Shown here: positions 13,154 through 13,275 of the stretch, in pieces
Position numbering within the stretch: position 1 is the stretch's first letter
Layout: each line of letters starts with the position of its first letter
Assembly: GCF_036625275.1 (NCBI RefSeq)
Contig: NZ_JAZKUD010000098.1
Coordinates: forward strand, 1 to 13,275
Source of the DNA: Accumulibacter sp036625275
GTDB taxonomy: Bacteria; Pseudomonadota; Gammaproteobacteria; Burkholderiales; Rhodocyclaceae
Length of the DNA stretch: 13,275 bases
Direction of reading: 5' to 3'
The notes under the pieces: model-generated
Told to the model about the DNA's origin: nothing
What the model saw: the letters and a program-made list of their open reading frames with translations, nothing else
Databases searched by the model: none
Translations under genes and position numbers: made by a program

Positions 13154-13275
13154 CCCCTCGTTCAACCCCCGACCCGCTACGGCAAGCCTTGTCAGACCGG
13201 GCAGCGCCAGCGGTACTATCGTCGCCACCCGGCCTGACAAGGCTCGTCTCTGCGGTCGGGGTCACCAACAAAAAT
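13148..13275 (+). other. attC-like site after cassette 4, cut by the window end
   Basis: GCCTAAC (13148-13154) is a perfect RYYYAAC and contains the HD gene stop codon. It is followed by the classical TTCAACCCCCGACC left box. CCCCGACCCGC (13167-13177) pairs with GCGGTCGGGG (13252-13261), leaving one extrahelical C. The interior is a long stem: 13185-13201 pairs with 13228-13244 over 17 positions with one mismatch. The right core GTTRRRY should lie just beyond 13275. This is the best-preserved attC-like structure in the window. Confidence 0.75.

Larger units (their letters stand above)
10735..13275 (+). mobile_element. Putative integron gene-cassette array (no integrase in view)
   Basis: Four short genes lie in one orientation. 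Each begins a few to about 85 bases after an attC-like site and is followed by another imperfect palindrome with an RYYYAAC-like left end. The intergenic sequences differ from each other but share this architecture, which is the hallmark of cassettes rather than of an operon. The gene types (HXXEE protein, secreted small protein, HD phosphohydrolase, unknown) are typical of chromosomal cassette arrays. No intI gene or attI site is visible, so it may be a cluster of attC sites lacking an integrase, or the integrase may lie beyond the window. Confidence 0.6.

Overview
The window is high-GC DNA most consistent with a betaproteobacterium of the Rhodocyclales, possibly Candidatus Accumulibacter-like. 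This rests on the style of SecD and SecF, the palindromic GC-rich intergenic repeats, and the many AAA/WD40 and insertion-sequence features. The assignment is inference, because no database search was possible.

Layout. Positions 1-255 hold a tandem palindromic repeat and a small GNRA-capped hairpin repeat. They lie in front of the housekeeping pair secD (256-2127) and secF (2140-3084), which encode the membrane subunits that assist the Sec translocase. A small cysteine-rich lipoprotein gene follows (3136-3528). A repeat-rich junction at 3529-3683 includes a second copy of the hairpin repeat. Next is a decayed IS3-family element on the minus strand (about 3684-4303), with orfA intact and most of orfB deleted.

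The core of interest is a two-gene overlapping unit at 4403-9707. Gene 1 encodes a TIR domain fused to a P-loop ATPase of the AAA_35/STAND-like type. Gene 2 encodes a paralogous ATPase followed by a membrane segment, a coiled coil and 16 nearly identical WD40 repeats. The repeats differ mainly at a few positions that match the recognition-surface positions of WD40-bearing NLRs. I read this as a candidate split immune or signalling system: gene 2 would be the sensor and gene 1 the TIR NADase-type effector. No step of this is demonstrated by sequence alone.

Gene 2 is followed by a degenerate IS110/IS1111-family transposase on the minus strand (9744-10627), which carries an in-frame stop and internal deletions. 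From 10735 to the window end there are four small same-strand genes: an unknown 110-aa protein, an HXXEE membrane protein, a secreted Cys-containing protein and an HD-domain phosphohydrolase. Each is followed by an imperfect inverted repeat that resembles an integron attC site. This looks like a gene-cassette array without an integrase in view. The region between secDF and the array is therefore accessory DNA bounded by mobile-element debris.
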